From Slackia heliotrinireducens DSM 20476 (GTDB lineage: Bacteria; Actinomycetota; Coriobacteriia; Coriobacteriales; Eggerthellaceae), in contig NC_013165.1 in the NCBI RefSeq assembly GCF_000023885.1, forward strand, positions 2,852,001 to 2,916,000: a DNA stretch of 64,000 bases, written 5' to 3'. Made by a program: the position numbers and the translations under genes. Under the pieces are notes generated by a model, which saw only the letters and a program-made list of their open reading frames with translations, was not told where the DNA came from and searched no databases. Below, one piece after another: positions 61,858-64,000 of this stretch. Positions within the stretch are counted from its first letter, which is position 1. Each line of letters opens with the position of its first letter.

Positions 61858-63126
61858 TTACATCGGCGGGAAGCGCAGAATCAGGTAGACGCAGGAGATG
61901 ACCACGGTGAGTATCATGACGGGGAAGCCAGTCTTGAGGTACTCGATGAAGGTGATCGGATGGCCGTGCTTGGCCGCGATGTCGGACAGAACGACGTTCG
62001 CGGAGGCGCCGATGAGGGTACCGTTGCCACCCAGGCAAGCGCCCAGGGAGACAGCCCACCACAGCGGGGTAACGTCCATGCCGGAACCTTCCATGGCCAG
62101 CAGAATCGGGATCATCGTAGCGACGAACGGGATGTTGTCCAGGAAGGACGAGATGATGGCGGATGCGAAGACCAGAACGATCATGGTCAGGAAGACATCG
62201 CCACCGGTGACGTCGATGAGCGCGTTGGCCAGGGCGTCGATGGTGCCGGTCTCGACCATGCCGCCGACGATGATGAACAGACCCGCGAAGAACGCCAGGG
62301 TAGTCCACTCAACATGCAGCAGAGCCTTGGTGACGTCGCGGCGGGACAGTAGCAGGATGAGGGCTGCAGCGGAAATGGCGACGACGGAGGACTCGATGCC
62401 CAGTTTGCCGTGAATCATGAAGCCGACGACGACGATCGCAAGGATGACGACGGAGAGCTTCATCAGGTGCTCGTCCTCGAAAGCGGGCTCGAGCTCCATT
62501 ACGCGAGCCTTCTCCTCGTCGGTGACGTGCATCTTGCGGCCGTACAGCACGTAGAACACGCCGATGATGACGACCATGATCACGACGACGACGGGGGCGT
62601 CAACCGCGATGAAGTCTGCGAAGGAATAGCCGGCTGCGGAACCGATCATGATGTTCGGCGGGTCGCCGATGAGGGTTGCCGTGCCGCCGACGTTGGACGA
62701 CATGATCTCGACCATGAAGAACGGCATCGGATTAATCTTCAGCAGTTCGCAGATGGTGAGCGTCATGGGGCCGATCAGCAAAACCGTGGTGACGTTATCC
62801 AGGAATGCGGAAAGAACCGCAGTCAAGATGGCGAACAGAATCATGATATGCCACGGATCGCCCTTGGCAAGCTTTGCGCACTTGATGGCCAGAAACTCGA
62901 ACAGGCCAGACTGGCGCACGACAGCCACGAAGAGCATCATGCCGAACAGCACGCCCAACGTGTTGTAGTCGATGTGCCCGATGGCCGTCTCGAAGTCCAT
63001 GACATGGAAGATGATGAGCAGCATAGCGCCTGCAAGCGCCACGACCGTTCGGTGCACCTTCTCCGAAACGATGAGGGTCATCGCAACGAGGAAGACAACG
63101 ATTGCAAAAATCTGGGCAAAACCCAT
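61858..63126 (-). CDS. ArsB/NhaD-superfamily ion transporter (SLC13-like)
   Basis: A 422-residue membrane protein with about eleven helices and two inverted repeats, each with a family motif (LSAFLDNVTTVLLIGP...GGTATLIGDPPNIMIG and ISSFLDNIPFVATMIP...GGNGTLIGASANVVLS). This belongs to the ArsB/NhaD/P-protein ion transporter superfamily; the ion (sodium/proton, arsenite or a dicarboxylate) cannot be told from sequence. ATG 63126 follows AGGAGG. It has its own terminator. Confidence 0.88.
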   Translation of the reverse strand: MGFAQIFAIVVFLVAMTLIVSEKVHRTVVALAGAMLLIIFHVMDFETAIGHIDYNTLGVLFGMMLFVAVVRQSGLFEFLAIKCAKLAKGDPWHIMILFAILTAVLSAFLDNVTTVLLIGPMTLTICELLKINPMPFFMVEIMSSNVGGTATLIGDPPNIMIGSAAGYSFADFIAVDAPVVVVIMVVIIGVFYVLYGRKMHVTDEEKARVMELEPAFEDEHLMKLSVVILAIVVVGFMIHGKLGIESSVVAISAAALILLLSRRDVTKALLHVEWTTLAFFAGLFIIVGGMVETGTIDALANALIDVTGGDVFLTMIVLVFASAIISSFLDNIPFVATMIPILLAMEGSGMDVTPLWWAVSLGACLGGNGTLIGASANVVLSDIAAKHGHPITFIEYLKTGFPVMILTVVISCVYLILRFPPM

Positions 63127-63222
63127 CCCTCAACCTCCTATCCCTATTTTTTTTACTAATCAGTGTTTAGTTATAGTACCGCATTTATCAATCATATCGG
63201 CTGAGATATTCCGATTTGGTGC

Positions 63223-63259
63223 AAAAAGGCCAATACTCATTATGAATAATAATGGCCTT
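63223..63259 (-). terminator. Terminator of the Rrf2 gene
   Basis: On the minus strand AAGGCCA (complement of 63253-63259) pairs with TGGCCTT (complement of 63226-63232), then TTT. Confidence 0.75.
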
Positions 63260-63309
63260 GCGACCCGAAAGCATGCACCCGTTCGGCTATCGACAGTCGT
63301 TCCAACTCT

Positions 63310-63720
63310 TTATATGTAATACTCGATCACTGGATCGGAATGGTCGAGAATGTCCTGCAACGTGATGTTCTCCAAGCACCGGGTGATGGCGCCCTCAAGA
63401 CTCTCCCACGCAAAGGCGGATGCGGGGCATTCCCGCGCCTCATCGATGGGGACCGGAGAGAACCCCCCTTCGGTCAACATGAGGATTTCAGCGACGGTTA
63501 TGAGCTCGGGATCGCGCGCCAGCTGGTAGCCGCCCTGATAGCCGCGGGTGATCTTCAAGATGCCCGACGGGCTGAGCAGCGACACGATGCGCTCAAGGTA
63601 CTTTTTCGACACGTTTTGCCGCTCCGCCACCGCCTGAAGCGAAATGACGCCCGCATCTTTATGCTGCGCCAGGTCCAACAGAAAGCGCAGGGCGTAACGT
63701 CCTTTTGTGGAAACGAGCAT
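63310..63720 (-). CDS. Rrf2-family regulator
   Basis: A 136-residue Rrf2 winged-helix regulator (YALRFLLDLAQHKD, SLQAVAERQNVSKKYLERIVSLLSPSGIL as helix-turn-helix at about 27-55, then TRGYQGGYQLAR as wing). The three-cysteine cluster site of IscR is incomplete: only Cys in REC and ITRC remain, so it is closer to CymR-type cysteine-metabolism regulators. The palindrome upstream may be its own operator. Confidence 0.9.
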   Translation of the reverse strand: MLVSTKGRYALRFLLDLAQHKDAGVISLQAVAERQNVSKKYLERIVSLLSPSGILKITRGYQGGYQLARDPELITVAEILMLTEGGFSPVPIDEARECPASAFAWESLEGAITRCLENITLQDILDHSDPVIEYYI

Positions 63721-63741
63721 GACAACCTCGCATGACTAACC

Positions 63742-63756
63742 CTACCGATGCGGTAG
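63742..63756. promoter_or_regulatory. Palindrome upstream of the Rrf2 gene
   Basis: CTACCG-ATG-CGGTAG is a perfect inverted repeat 22 bases before the Rrf2 start, well placed for autoregulation and also close to the nitroreductase end. Confidence 0.5.
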
Positions 63757-63785
63757 ATTCTAGCAGATTCAACGTTTCCTGCGCT

Positions 63786-64000
63786 TTAAATGCGGAAAGC
63801 CCTGCCCTCGCTGCGGGGCTTCGCTTCGGGAAGCGGTCCGTCGGCATAGCCCAGCGCCAGATGGCCGATGCCTTCCCACTCGTCGTCGAGGCCGAGCTTC
63901 TCCAACAGCTTGCGGCCGAACTCCGATTCGAACTCCTCCTTGGCACGGTGGACCCAACACGACGCCAACCCCAGATCATGGGCGGCAAGCATCATGTTGC
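63786..64000 (-). CDS. Nitroreductase-family protein (C-terminal part; 5' end outside window)
   Basis: The last 71 residues of a nitroreductase: NMMLAAHDLGLASCWVH is the FMN-enzyme family hallmark, and GIGHLALGYADGPLPEAKPR is the usual ending. The frame is open to the window edge. These enzymes reduce nitro compounds or quinones with NAD(P)H and FMN. Partner gene content upstream is unseen. Confidence 0.85.
   Translation of the reverse strand, partial: NMMLAAHDLGLASCWVHRAKEEFESEFGRKLLEKLGLDDEWEGIGHLALGYADGPLPEAKPRSEGRAFRI

Overview
The window is a GC-rich, densely coded bacterial chromosome segment, most likely from a strictly anaerobic gut actinobacterium of the Coriobacteriia (Eggerthellaceae-like; Slackia or Adlercreutzia are plausible). 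Pointers are the corrinoid/UroD-family methyl-transfer genes with a RACo-type activator and a double-cubane protein, the lipocalin-like enzyme with a TetR gene, and many small XRE and Rrf2 regulators. The genus is an inference from gene content, not a measured identity.

Region 1 (1-15.7 kb): an arginase-family remnant; a metNIQ methionine importer operon (minus strand); a lone IS1634-type transposase that appears to have lost its catalytic triad; a corrinoid protein and UroD-type methyltransferase pair; a VanX-type dipeptidase lipoprotein; a GyrI-like protein; a regulator fusing XRE, zinc-ribbon and desulfoferrodoxin-like parts; a DUF4177/XRE-AbrB/hydrolase operon; TfoX-like protein; a 5'-truncated hydrolase; and a lipocalin-like gene divergent from a TetR gene.

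Region 2 (15.9-27.9 kb) is accessory DNA. Its left edge is the 3' half of an elongator tRNA-Met (integration scar). It carries a YjdF-like gene behind a structured leader, a SAM methyltransferase behind a second, unrecognised three-way-junction leader, a PAP2 phosphatase with a membrane XRE regulator, two orphan phage tail/baseplate genes, an NmrA/Rrf2 divergent pair with three tandem operators, SPFH and PH-like stress proteins, a HEPN (DUF3644) protein, and a wrecked aminoglycoside acetyltransferase.

Region 3 (27.9-43 kb): a heterodimeric ABC exporter; the initiator tRNA; a minus-strand methyl-transfer cluster (two UroD-family proteins, DUF1638, RACo-like ferredoxin-ASKHA activator, 2-hydroxyacyl-CoA dehydratase-like double-cubane protein); a CobW metallochaperone reading away from it; and a zinc-ribbon membrane protein next to a MacB-like ABC fusion.

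Region 4 (43-64 kb) is mostly housekeeping: an RlmK-type rRNA methyltransferase with a 280-residue RGG-like tail, NUDIX hydrolase, AI-2E transporter, a cyanophycin-synthetase-N-like protein, serS, pyridoxal kinase, tRNA-Leu(CAG), a DMT exporter, hom, a DUF3160 zinc-ribbon protein, carD running into a 3'-truncated POLLUX/CASTOR-like channel gene, an ArsB/NhaD-type transporter, an Rrf2 regulator and a partial nitroreductase.

The methyl-transfer parts are split: the corrinoid protein sits at 5.5 kb, the activator and further UroD proteins at 32-38 kb, and no dedicated substrate:corrinoid methyltransferase is in the window. The strongest candidates for something undescribed are the three-way-junction leader at 17.3 kb, the RGG-tailed RlmK protein, the catalytically blank transposase and the desulfoferrodoxin-derived regulator.
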